From: Sphagnum magellanicum
Lineage: Eukaryota > Streptophyta > Sphagnopsida > Sphagnales > Sphagnaceae
Length of the DNA stretch: 64,000 nucleotides
Reading direction: 5' to 3'
Assembly (NCBI GenBank): GCA_021904315.1
Contig: CM038923.1
Coordinates: forward strand, 496,001-560,000
This document shows, in pieces, positions 24,440-35,424 of this stretch. Under the pieces are notes generated by a model, which was not told the DNA's origin, ran no database searches, and saw nothing but the letters and a program-made list of their open reading frames with translations. A program made the translations under genes and the position numbers. Position 1 is the first letter of the stretch, and each line of letters begins with the position of its first letter.

Positions 24440-24896
24440 CTAGAACTTGGAACACACTTGAACTTTGCAAATGCCATCATTGATCGTCATCTTCCACCTA
24501 AACACCAAATCTCGATCCCCCTTCAGAAGCCACAAGTTGCACCTTTCAACCATAGAAACCTTTTTCTTGTAAGCCTCCAAAGCTGAAACGACCATTCCAT
24601 TAATTTTGCACATATCCATAAGCACACAAAGATTGTACAAAAATTATGTAGATTGTAAACTTCACAAAACAATCATATTACAATGTACAATGTACACATT
24701 ACAAAACCAAATTGAAGCAAGTAAATGAAGTAACAAGATGGGGAGTGAGGTTCTCATGTCTGGAGTAGCTGTTTCAACTTTCAAGGTTTGCAAGAAAAGA
24801 CAGGTGCTTGTGCTCCTCACAGTAACTAAACATTGCTCTGTAGATCTTCGCAATCCTAGCTACTATTGGATCTGATTTCTGGCGAATCCAACTCAT
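24440..24896 (-). CDS. Possible two-exon small gene, 86 aa, unrecognised
   Basis: Exon 1 runs 24896-24779 and exon 2 runs 24582-24440. A 196-base GT-AG intron separates them; the donor is weak (GTTGAA) and the acceptor is good (TTTCAG). Splicing in phase 1 gives one continuous frame of 86 codons starting MSWIRQKSDPIVARIAKIYR and ending in VQVCSKF. It is rich in Lys/Arg and predicted helix, with no signal peptide or membrane segment. A telo-box-like motif (AAACCCTAATTTCC on the minus strand) lies about 110 bases upstream of the ATG, as in plant promoters or leaders. Without splicing, exon 1 stops after 40 codons. I do not recognise the family. It could be a small gene, a gene fragment or chance. 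Confidence 0.35.
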
Positions 24897-25530
24897 GTAT
24901 CTCAACAACTTGCACTTCAAGTTCGCAGAAACAACGCTTGAATTTCAAACCAGAAAGCAAAATGACACCTGGGTCCAAGCTTTGGCATTATGGGTGGCAA
25001 AGGAAATTAGGGTTTTGAGAGCGAACATGCAACAATATCACACAATCGTTTGTTCTAATGACCTAAACCTTGGTGATATGGATGCCTAATGTTGATGTAA
25101 ACTGGCAATCATTCAATTCATCGAGCAAAATTCATGGAAAAACAGAGAAAAACCCTCTTAGCCTGGTTGCACCTCCCTCGACAAGGTTGAAGTCTGGCCA
25201 CACATCACCAAAAAAAATGGGGTGCCTACCAGTCACCTTTTTTCTATTATCTACCTACATACAAGACTTCACTTCTTGCAGAATGGGTTACCAAGGTGAA
25301 ACTGTTTAAAAAACTCAGTTGAGGTTCATCCACAACTGAGTCATATTTGGCTTACAGTAGATGGTGTGCTGGTGGGCATGTGCCCCTGCTTCATTGCACC
25401 AAAGCAATTTCCCCTTCTCGTCCCTGACCACTTCAGATGTGGTGAAGTCTTATTGAGCATCCTACTCTTGAATGACTTGACATACACTACACCATCTTAG
25501 AGTTCTTTCTCAAAGTCATTTTGGCTTCTA

Positions 25531-25635
25531 AGAAAGAACAAACTAAAGTGGCACTTTCCAGAACCATGAATCTGAAAGTCATTTTGGCTTCTTTGAGATT
25601 CACAGTTCTGGAAAGTGCCACATTAGTGCCTTTCT
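25531..25635. repeat. ~40-bp imperfect inverted repeat (stable foldback)
   Basis: The left arm at 25531-25573 and right arm at 25596-25635 are reverse complements with about six mismatches or gaps. They enclose a 22-base loop. The core GTGGCACTTTCCAGAA pairs perfectly. The sequence AAAGTCATTTTGGCTTCT occurs both just before the left arm (25512) and inside the loop (25574). The size and pairing resemble a young miRNA-type or MITE foldback. Confidence 0.85.
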
Positions 25636-26074
25636 AGAACATTCTACCCTTGAATCAAAAAACTTTCTCACATGAACTGTTCAAAAACTGCAATTGCTCA
25701 CAGAACATGGCTCGTTTACATGTGTCATTGAGGCTTGCTTGATGGAGAAGATATCCAAATTACAATTCAGAACAACAGCCTTCTTTCAGCACTGCACATT
25801 CATGTACATTCAAGACTACCATGCAAATCATCTGACCATTGTCAGTGAAGAAAATTTGTTTCTAACCTGAGCACCCATAACTGGCTACCGTGTATTGCAG
25901 AAACAGCACCCAGAAAACTTGTTTCTAACCTGAACACCAATTCACATCAGAGGAGATAATACATCCTCTCAATATGAAAGTCAAGGATGGAAATTGTATA
26001 GCATTTTCTGAACATAAATATTAAGAAGTTAACTACTTAATTGGCTTAAAATAAAATATTGATTTTTTTGTTGC

Positions 26075-26094
26075 ATATATATATATATATATAT
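26075..26094. repeat. (AT)n microsatellite
   Basis: About ten AT dinucleotides form an uninterrupted run in the 3' flank of the UAP56 gene. Confidence 0.9.
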
Positions 26095-26560
26095 TTTAAA
26101 CAATGCAATTTTCTTTTTTAAACCTAACCATAGCGAAGAAAGACCAACTGGCTACTACCCTGGATTGCAGAAACAGCACCAAAGCCAGTTGACCACAGAA
26201 AAACAAGCCCTTGAATGATATGTATTAACCATACTATAAATGGACTAGCCCTAGTGATAAGCACAAATGATATCCAGTGACAAAAGCAGCAGGAACTAGG
26301 ACTGGGAAAACAAGCATGTCACATACTGAGAAATATAGAAAAAGACTGCTAAATTGCAAGTAGGATCTAGAAAAGAGAAAATGGTATTACTCTTCAAATG
26401 ATCCAAAGCAGATGTCAAAATTGGAAAACGGAAGTAAAGCAAGACAACATTGAATCAGAACAACTAACAAGTCTGCAATGTCTACTATGTCTACATTTAC
26501 TGCTCCAAGTTGTAAGATGTAGATGTTGAAGCCCACATCTTGCCCTCAAATTTCTGGACT

Positions 26561-29500
26561 CTATGATGGCACTGCAAAACACAACCAACAACATTAAAAA
26601 CCAATTGCTACAATGCTTGCCTCTTCAAGGCACAGGTAGACAAGAGCCTCCTAAGCAGTAAAATACAGAAAATAGATATGCAGGGGATCAAATTCTCACT
26701 GTAAGTAGTGGTGTCAATCTGCTCTGGTAGCTCTTTGATGTCCACTTCAAAGCGCTCTTGAACCTGACAAGGAGAACAGGCCCCCAATAAGTGAAAGAAA
26801 GAATAAGAGATCACTACAAGTCATTGCAACTACAACATTGGTCCAAAATAACTTTCAACCTGTTCTGTGCTGTAAGAGGTAGGTTACCTGATTGAGAACA
26901 TCTGAATCAGAGGCAGAAGCCACAAAGGTGATGGCCAGACCCTTGGTTCCAAAGCGACCAGCTCTACCCACCTGGTACAATATGCAACTGGTGATCAGTT
27001 AGCAGAGGGAAAAACATATATGGAACCTAAGCCAGATACCCTTCCTTCACTCATCTTCCACCTTCTCTCAAGACACAGATGGAAGGAAACTCTCATGAAT
27101 TCCATAATCAACATACTTAAAAATCAGTTTGGGTTTATTTATGTAGTATTAGGGTCTACGCTAAGGTCACACATATACCCGATGCAAATAAGTATCAGCA
27201 GAGTCAGGCATGTCATAATTAATGACAATGTTGACACGTTCAATGTCAATGCCTCGTCCAACGAGGTCAGTGGCCACCAGAATTCGCTTGTGCCCCTCCT
27301 TAAAACCTTTGTACCTTGTCAACCTGAGCATGCACAAGTAGATAATCAGATACTCTCCAGTACAGGTTGATATGAACAGCAATGACATTGTTTTACTCTT
27401 TTCCCTGAAACTTTACAGGAGCCACAGAGCAATATGGAAAATAAACAGACAGTAAGGTTCACAAGGCACAAACCGCTCCTCCTGTGACAAGCCAGAGTGG
27501 ATACAGATGGAAGGAAAGTTGCACTCCACCAACAGTTTATTAAGCTCCGCAGCACGGCTCACGCTCTTGACAAAGATCACAACCTGATTGAAGTCGAGTG
27601 CATCCAGCAGGTCATTGAGCTTCCGATTTTTCTCCACCTCGCTCAACTTGATGTAGTGCTAGATAATGCATATGCCCCCAATATATCACACAAGCAGTCA
27701 ATACCCCATGATGGATCCTAACTGTGGCTTTGAACAACCCATGCAAGTAAGGCAAAATAAAAGAACCACTTTTCTACTTTGTGACCCTGACTATTAACAA
27801 ATATGCAGATTCTTCTCCACTCCAATTTCTAATTCAGGTGTGATCTACAAATTGTTGCCATCATATGAAGAAATATTGTGGACCTGAAGATAAAATCAAA
27901 GAAACCTTACTTGCACAAGACCATGCAACGTAAGCTTCGCCTCATCATCCACGTATATCTCCATAGGCTGTAATTTGAAATGCCAGCAAAAAACTTAGGA
28001 CCACACACACACACACAGATGTGAGGAGAATGTGCTGGCATCCTGGCAACTGCCAGCGCCCCATGCACACTTCCTTTCCAATGCCAACCAGGTATAGCAC
28101 ATTTCTTTCCCCATTTGAAGCTCTTCCCCTTAGCAGTCTTCAAAAGAAAAATTGAGCTTCCAATACACCTGCAACTACACGGCTGTTACTCCAGCCACAA
28201 AAGAATGCGATTGACCAATTTTCTGTGTCCCATTGTTCTCCCATAGGAGATGCAGCTGGATCCATCCCAGATGCGAAATGCACATGGGTAGGAACTGCCC
28301 ACAGATGACACATTTGCCTTCAGTACATTCCTCATCAATGCAGCATGTCGAAAATGGAAGATGTAGGCAGATGAAAATACTAACAAAAACTGCCTCCTGA
28401 TTTGATGACAAAGAAAGACCCTGCTAGTTTTGATGGATCTCCTTCCCCAGGCTTACTGAGACATTCTCATGCAATAATACACTAGAAGCTTCATCCACCC
28501 TAACCCCTGTTTGAAACTGCTACATGGAGGAGAGCCCCAATGGAAGCACCACTGCTCCTGCAACTTCTTTGGGGAAGCCAAGTCAGCTGTCAACCAGGAG
28601 TGAAATAACTAACACAGGTCCAAGTTGCATCAATCACCCTCTAGACAAGGAAAATGAGCAATGGCGATGGACACTAGCATGCTGCCGGCACCAAGAAAGA
28701 AGGATAGTGTCCCAAGACTGGTGAAGGAATGAGTTGGCCACAAGACATTACATCTTGCATGAATCTCTTGCAGACGGGTCGAATTTCTTTGCTCAGTGTG
28801 GCAGAAAACATCATAACTTGCTTATCATGAGGGGTCAGCTTAAAAATCTCCTGCACATCCCTTCGCATGTCTACAACCCATTCCCTATCTGTAAGTGCTA
28901 GAAATGGACAACTGCAGCCACACTCATAAAAGAAATATAACTTTCAAGAGAACTATCACCAAAAAATAGAGATAGACATTCAACACAAATTCTTATTATC
29001 TTGCTAAGGAGACTTTTGCAGTAGCAGTTACCAAATATCCATATTCTTCAGTAGAAATCAATACCACTCCAAAACCATGCTAGTCAGAACTGATGACCTA
29101 ACAGCAGAAGAAAAGGAAATACATACCAAGTGACTCCAGCATCTTGTCACATTCATCCAATATGAAGTGTCTAACACTCTTGAGGTTCAAGTCCTTGTCT
29201 CTGGTTAGCCCCAGAATACGGCCAGGTGTGCCCACAACTATGTGAGGGCACTCATTTTTTAACAGGTCCTTGTGGGTCTTGATGTTCACACCACCATAGA
29301 ACACTGCCACCTTGATGTCAGGGAGGTAGGTGCTGAACCTCTCAAACTCATGACAGATCTGCATCAAAACAGTTCTGTTCTATTAAACACTTGCACTTGA
29401 CTACTCCATCTATCAGGCAGCCATTAATGGAAACCTACCATAAATGCCTGAAATGGCAGATAGTGAAAACTGAGATTATGCACTCAACATATCATGGTAA

Positions 29501-30896
29501 ATTCTATTTCACAAGTACTGAAAACTTCTCAATACATATGATTTTAGTCAATCTGAGAAGAATTGAGAGATGACCCAATGATAAAGTTATGGATTTCAGA
29601 TCTGACAAAACAAAAGCAAACAAGCAGCAATGCATAAAAAAGAGGAAACCCAACTCTACAGTAAAGAGAAAACAGGACCAAAAACAAAACTTAAGAGCAG
29701 TTTGAATGACAGGAACAGTCATCTGCATCTTCAAGAACCTTGAAATGCAACATGTACATCACTGACCATCTAACATAACATCTGCACCGACGGTAAATGT
29801 AGGACTGAATTGCATCTTGACAATCACTCCAGAAATAGGGCGTGAGTGGTTTACCTGATATGCCAACTCACGAGTGTGGCAAAGAACAAGTGCTGCCACC
29901 TGTCCAGCTAAAGGCTCAATCTGCTGGAGAGTGGAAAGGACGAACACTGCTGTCTTCCCCATTCCTGATTTAGCCTGGCAGATGACATCCATTCCAAGAA
30001 TTGCCTGTGGTATGCACTCATGTTGAACTGCTCCAGCACCCAATGATCGGATTGCCTTTGTCAGATAGCAGCCCATTTACATGAGAAGAAAGTCCAAACA
30101 TCATTTCACAACTCCTCCAAATTTCAAGTTCTGGAAAAAGATTTTTACCTGTACAGATGAGAACAAGCATTTAGGTGAAGCAGAACTACAGTAAAGTATC
30201 TTCAGGCATACATTACCCCAGACATAGGAAAACTTCACAGATGAGACCAAAAATTAGTAGCCCATAGGTTTATGACAAACAAAGGAACACTTTTATGTAC
30301 AGAACAATGAAACTATCATCCTCTACTGTCAACCTGACAATGAAAGAGTCACTGAAACCAACTCAGAGAGCTCAGAAACAAACCTTCAGATGGATGCTCA
30401 AAACCACAATCTACAATTGCTCGCAAAAGCTCAGGCTTCAGGAGAAAGTCTCTAAACCCGGAACTGTGGATGCCAACGTAACCCCTGCCAGACAAAAACA
30501 CATGGTTAGAAACTGGTGCCTTGTTTTTCTTTTTTTAAAGATATCAGCCTGGTGTGACCTTCAGCGAAACTACAAATCGGTTCCTTCATGCAAAGGAACA
30601 ACAACCAAACAACCCATAAGTTCTGACAAAACAACTGATAGGCGGAGGAAAGACAGGTCGTGATGTCAAATCTGAAGCTGCGCCATATGTGATGATGTGT
30701 TCTTTTTCTTCTTTTTATACTTCGCCATGGCATATAGTTGCAGCAAAAGGGTTTCCATTATGGCATCACAGCCGGACCTAACTTACTTTTTCACAGTATC
30801 TCCAGCGCTTTTGGCTCCAACGCCATTGGGGACCGCTTCTTCCTCCTCGTAGTCGAGCAACTCTTCCGTCTCCGCCTCCTGATACGTGTCCCCCAT
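26561..30896 (-). CDS. UAP56: DEAD-box ATP-dependent RNA helicase UAP56 (RH15/RH56 type)
   Basis: Eleven coding exons on the minus strand: 30896-30787, 30484-30384, 30027-29855, 29358-29127, 28870-28752, 27967-27911, 27658-27474, 27323-27179, 26971-26888, 26763-26700 and 26571-26561. They give 426 aa, the usual family length. UAP56 loads on spliced mRNA in the nucleus, helps spliceosome assembly and recruits TREX for export. The motifs are intact: AKSGMGKT (89-96), GTPGR (171-175), DECD in place of DEAD (196-199), SAT (228-230) and HRVGRAGR (about 373-380). The N-terminus [20 protein letters not shown] and the C-terminus ending TYMPS match plant UAP56 closely. The last exon is only 11 bases (TG CCA TCA TAG) and splits the Met codon, so a naive model would run into intron sequence. 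The start is the only ATG fitting the conserved N-terminus. Confidence 0.96.
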
Positions 30897-31230
30897 ACTG
30901 CTGCAACTCCCTACTGTGTTTCCGAACCTGAAAAACGGCCGTCAAGGGTTTCTTTACAAGCTTCTCCGGTTCCTGAAAAAACGTAGAAAGAAAGAAAGAA
31001 AGAAAGAAGACACAAAAAAAGCGCCTCTCTTGCAGCCACAAGTCGAAAACACCCTCGGTCTCTTCCCCTCCGCAATAATCCGCTTTCAAGACAACCAGAA
31101 AAGAAGAAAGCGCTTGGGTACGCAACGAGGGCACCAGACGCAAGAAACCAAAAGACCAGAAGCCTTTCGAACTCCAAACCCTAAAGCAGGTAAATTACCG
31201 ACGCTCCGCGTCCTTGAGTGAAGACGTGCG
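30897..31230 (-). promoter_or_regulatory. 5' leader and promoter of UAP56
   Basis: This is the GC-richer region directly upstream of the UAP56 ATG. It includes a (GAAA)n run near 30985-31009, which is TTTC on the transcribed strand. An AAACCCTA telo-box on the plus strand lies near 31175. The pyrimidine-rich transcribed strand is typical of a plant 5' UTR. The transcription start was not placed. Confidence 0.5.
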
Positions 31231-33432
31231 AGATCATCTCAACCGTTAAGACTTAGAAAGGACGGTCGATCGTGGACGAGGGCAGGGTATAGCGCTTGGA
31301 TTGTGTTCTGGAGGGATCTGAGCAGTCTAGGTTTCGATCCAACCGTCCACATTTGCAGATTTCACTATCCCATTCACACTAGTGACGTCTGTGCCGCGGG
31401 CCCAAGTGCGAATAGGAGACGACTGCTCCAAGTGTGAACAGAAGCTACATGATAATTGAACTCATTAAGGGCTTTCCAGCAATACCAAGAACTTGCCCCA
31501 ATTTTCCTGGGATTTTTTTTTAAAAAAATTTCTTTGACAAAATTGTCCAATATTCAATAACTCTTTGCATTGGAGGCTTAAACTTTAAGCACTATTAAAG
31601 CGATTCAAAGCACCCTTAGTCATTAAAGGCAATGGTACCAAAAGCTCAACAAGGGCCACCATGATTTGGGAGATATCAACATGAGAAACAAAACAAACAA
31701 ACTAGTTTTCTTAACTTTAGTGATGAGAGGAAACAAGGAATTTTCTATGGGAGATTTTTCAAAATCTATCATACGATTGTCCATGTGTAAATGTTGAATA
31801 GCATTAGTTGTGAACACTTCAATTTCTATGTAAAAATTTGTAGAATTGAAGTCAATTGAAACAATTTTTTCTTTGTTTTTTCTTCTTCCTATCATCCTTC
31901 TCATTTTGTTTTTTTCTTGTGTTTTCTATTTCCTCTCAATGTTCCCATGTATGTGATTTGATTGTGAAACACATTTTTCATCATGCCTCATCTTATTCCT
32001 TGCCTTAATCAATCAAAAAGTTGACAAAAAGAGATAACACATGTAAAAACCAATGGACATATAAAAAGAACAACAAAAATAAGACTATTGTGAAGGATTG
32101 CAACCTTTCTACATCCAGATTATGTTTAGCATTTTACTTTAATTATAGTCCAATAATTATGTTTTCTTTTGTTAATGTGTATCAAAATGTTCATTTGTAA
32201 ATGATGTCATTGCACCTCATCTTGAAGTTAGGCTCTTTTTGTTGTCCTTTTTTGGGGTCAAAATCCATTTTTAAAATAGTAATGTTGTGTATAGAAATGA
32301 AGGTTTTTAGTGATGTATGGAAAATGTTTTGTGTGCTTGTAATAAAGTTGAAAGGACTTCACTACAACAAATAAAAAGTTAACACAATCCAACAATATTT
32401 GTATGGTTTTCAAGTTGATTGATGTAAATGAAACACGTGACAAGAGTAATTTGGGTTTGTTAGATTTTAGAACTTAAAAGTTCATGCTATGGATTTAGGC
32501 ATAGAATGTGGAAAATCCTACATGGGCGACAACCATAAACACTATGATTATCAATGAAACAAAATCCCCAAAACTCACTAATGGTGCATATGTTGATGTA
32601 TTATGTTTTTTTGCAAAATGCAAATGTTTTGTACATCTCAAAACATCATATTATGTCATTTGAAATCCAACATCTTAAAACAACAACATATTGTTAATAT
32701 ACGATGTCAAAAAAATTCAATGGGTGAAAACTCATATGTAATTGAAACTTTGGTTGCGTGGTGTGTATATGTTGTTAGATTGGGGAGACATGGAATTGAA
32801 TGTTCACTTGTTAATGTGTAAATGATTACTTGGGTTCATTACAGTAAGTATAAAAATCACCTGATCAAAAAACTGAGGCAAACTATCGCATGAGTTTAAA
32901 GCTTGAACTCAAAGCCTAGAGTTGGAACTTAGGATGGTAAAATGTATTTTCCCCTATACACTATAAGTAAAACCCAAGAATTTAACCACAAATGAATGTT
33001 GTACCAATGAACATAGATGCAAACATGAGGATGAATTCATTCATTTTCATTATGGATGAATTAATTTTTCATTCATCTAATGTATGGATGGAAAAAAATT
33101 ATGGCATTTACATGTTTTTAATAATAGAATTTCCATCAAAATTATGCATGAATATTTTATTTGTCATTATATTTTTATGGATAAAAATTTCTTTCCATAA
33201 TTATAATTAATTAGAGCTTCATGAAACACAATCTAATCCAACACAATATATCATTTGTTGAATAATATAATGCAAATTCCATTATAAATGTATTGCATGG
33301 CTATGGTTGTAAATACCATTATTTTCCAAAAAAAATAGTTATATTATTATTATTATACTAACATGGACTCCATGGTCATTATTTTAAAAAATAAATAAAT
33401 ATGTATTTCTTTTTTTCCTAGGCAAATTGACC
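31231..33432. other. AT-rich spacer, no gene seen
   Basis: No recognisable coding sequence. Near 32890-32935 a segment (TAAAGCTTGAACTC...GGAACTTAGG) is loosely the reverse complement of 34165-34215. Both are next to GGATGAAT-rich stretches, so a decayed ~1.3-kb inverted-repeat element may lie between them. Confidence 0.35.
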
Positions 33433-33890
33433 CAATGTCATTGACAATAGTGGATTCGCCCTTACCCCCTTACTCTAAAAGTGCCACAACTTTTTTCAAA
33501 CCTATTTATGAATGTCATTAGCAACAATGGGGGGGGGGGTTTTCCATTTTTCAATGAGGGTGCCATGACTTTCTTCAAATTTAACCAATGTTGTTGACAA
33601 CAATGGGTTTTGAATGTTTTAAATATTTTTAAACTATTTAATGTCATTGGTGACAATGGTTTTTGAAATAAATAAAAATTTAGTTTTAGGCACTATAATT
33701 AACTTTCTTGAAACAACCTACTATCATAGATGACAATGACATTTTTTTAATAATGATTTATTTTCAAAGCACCCTAATTTTCCACACAGTAATAATATTG
33801 TTGACAATAATTGGGCAAGGGCAAGGGGGGTACATTCATCCCATGACAATATTTCTTAAAATTGTTTAACAATGTTGATGAAAATGATTT
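33433..33890. repeat. Array of short palindromic motifs, ~50-85 bp apart
   Basis: The motif AATGTCATTGACAATAGTGG and its variants recur near 33433, 33511, 33587, 33640, 33721, 33787 and 33871. The 33587 copy contains the perfect palindrome TTGTTGACAACAA. A G10 run follows the second copy. The spacers have diverged more than the motif. Confidence 0.65.
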
Positions 33891-34215
33891 TTAATAAAAA
33901 ATTAAAAAATGATTTTGGTCCCATCACATATTTTTCCTTATTATCAAATTTTTAAAATTTACCATTATAAAATGACATTCAAGTTTGAGATATTAATACT
34001 TCGACAAAAAATGAGGATGGATATAAATAATTTTAAATTTATTTACTTTTCAATCATGGATGAATTTCATCCAATGATTTATTTATTTAATCCAAATCAT
34101 ATATGAAATTCATCCATATGAAATCATTCATCTATGGACATATTCATCCATATCTAGTTGGATTAAAATCACATTAAGCTTAAGTTCCAAGCTCCAAGCT
34201 TAAGCTTTATGCTCA

Positions 34216-35250
34216 TGCACAAACCATCATCTCAAAAAACCATACTTCTTTGCAAATTCATAAATAATTTTGTTATGTGGTTCATGCACACATTTCTACT
34301 TGCTACAAATGCACAACCTTGTGCTATAATTCTTGTTCTCAATTAGAAATGTATGTATGTGTGATCCATTATATTATTATTCATGATATTTCTCTAAAAA
34401 GTTTATCACCCCCCATCTCTTCGTTCCGCAAAAGGTGTGTACATATTTGTTCATTAAGGTTTTGGTTTTAATGGTGAGAAAGTTTGATTTAGTTTATGAT
34501 ATGTCAAAATTATTGTTTCAATTTCATTTGAAAATCTTTTGTAGTTGTTTTTTGTGGCAAATTTCATATTCCAATCCTTCCAACCCTAAAATGAACTGAT
34601 TATATTGTACATGAATTTGAATATAATAAATTGGTGATAAAACAATTTAATAATCAAGTTTCAATGACTAGAATGTTCACATATCACCAAACCCTAAGGG
34701 CTTGAAAACTTGGAAACATTTTTTTCTTCCATTAATCCATGAAAATTCCATAAACAAGAATTTATAATCGTTTTTTTTGGTATTTTTCCTTTTACAATCA
34801 TATATTTTGTTTGATAACTAGAAGATAAATAAATAAATAAATACTTTTGTTATGTTTCATTTAGTGATTTCAAACCATTTAATTGTTATGTAGGTTTTGT
34901 TAGAAAATTCATTTAACTATACTATTATTATTATTTTGTGTTTATTTAGTTTTGAATTATGATATTATGTTTAACATTTCGTAACATGGAGGAGGACAAG
35001 CTTAAAAAGGAAGATGGGTGGGGGCAAGGCCATGACACACATGATCAAGCCCAAAATATTACAATTTTTACAAATAGTATTTCATTTTGTAGTTGGATAT
35101 GTGTTGGTTGGTGTATACATTGAAATAATTGGAAATAAACAACATTGGTGATTTATTTTTCATGTTTTAATTCAAGACTTAATTTAAAAACTTATCTAAA
35201 ATTGGGTTGGAAACAAGGACAAAAATATGCATGTTGAATCAATATAATAA
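34216..35250. other. AT-rich spacer, no gene seen
   Basis: No supported coding region or repeat was recognised. Confidence 0.45.
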
Positions 35251-35424
35251 CAATTTAAGCCTAGGTGTCCAATTTGCATGGATACAATAAAATCAGAAAC
35301 TTCAACTATTTGTGGTCATATTTTTAAATACATTTATGGTGTAGTTAGTAGACCAAATAGGTGCCACAAATGTCAAAAGAAATGGTGTACATTCAATTTA
35401 ATATCAAATAAAAATATTAAATGA
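35251..35424 (+). pseudogene. Fragment of a RING-finger (RNF4/SLX8-like) E3 ligase gene
   Basis: One frame of 57 codons reads RCPICMDTIKSETSTICGHI (residues 5-24), then FKYIYG and RCHKCQKKW. This follows the C3HC4 RING pattern of RNF4/SLX8-type SUMO-targeted ubiquitin ligases: CPIC, CGHxF and a final CxxC. The pair of cysteines expected right after CGHIF has been replaced by Lys and Tyr, so the second zinc site is broken. Stops flank the frame on both sides. It is a decayed single-exon fragment, possibly a retrocopy or transposon-captured piece. Confidence 0.65.

Noticed and set aside
30295..30663. 122-codon plus-strand frame
   Set aside because: Antisense to UAP56 exon 2 and introns.
32895..34215. 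Possible 1.3-kb inverted-repeat element
   Set aside because: The terminal match is loose, with several gaps, and no target duplication; not strong enough to call as a feature.
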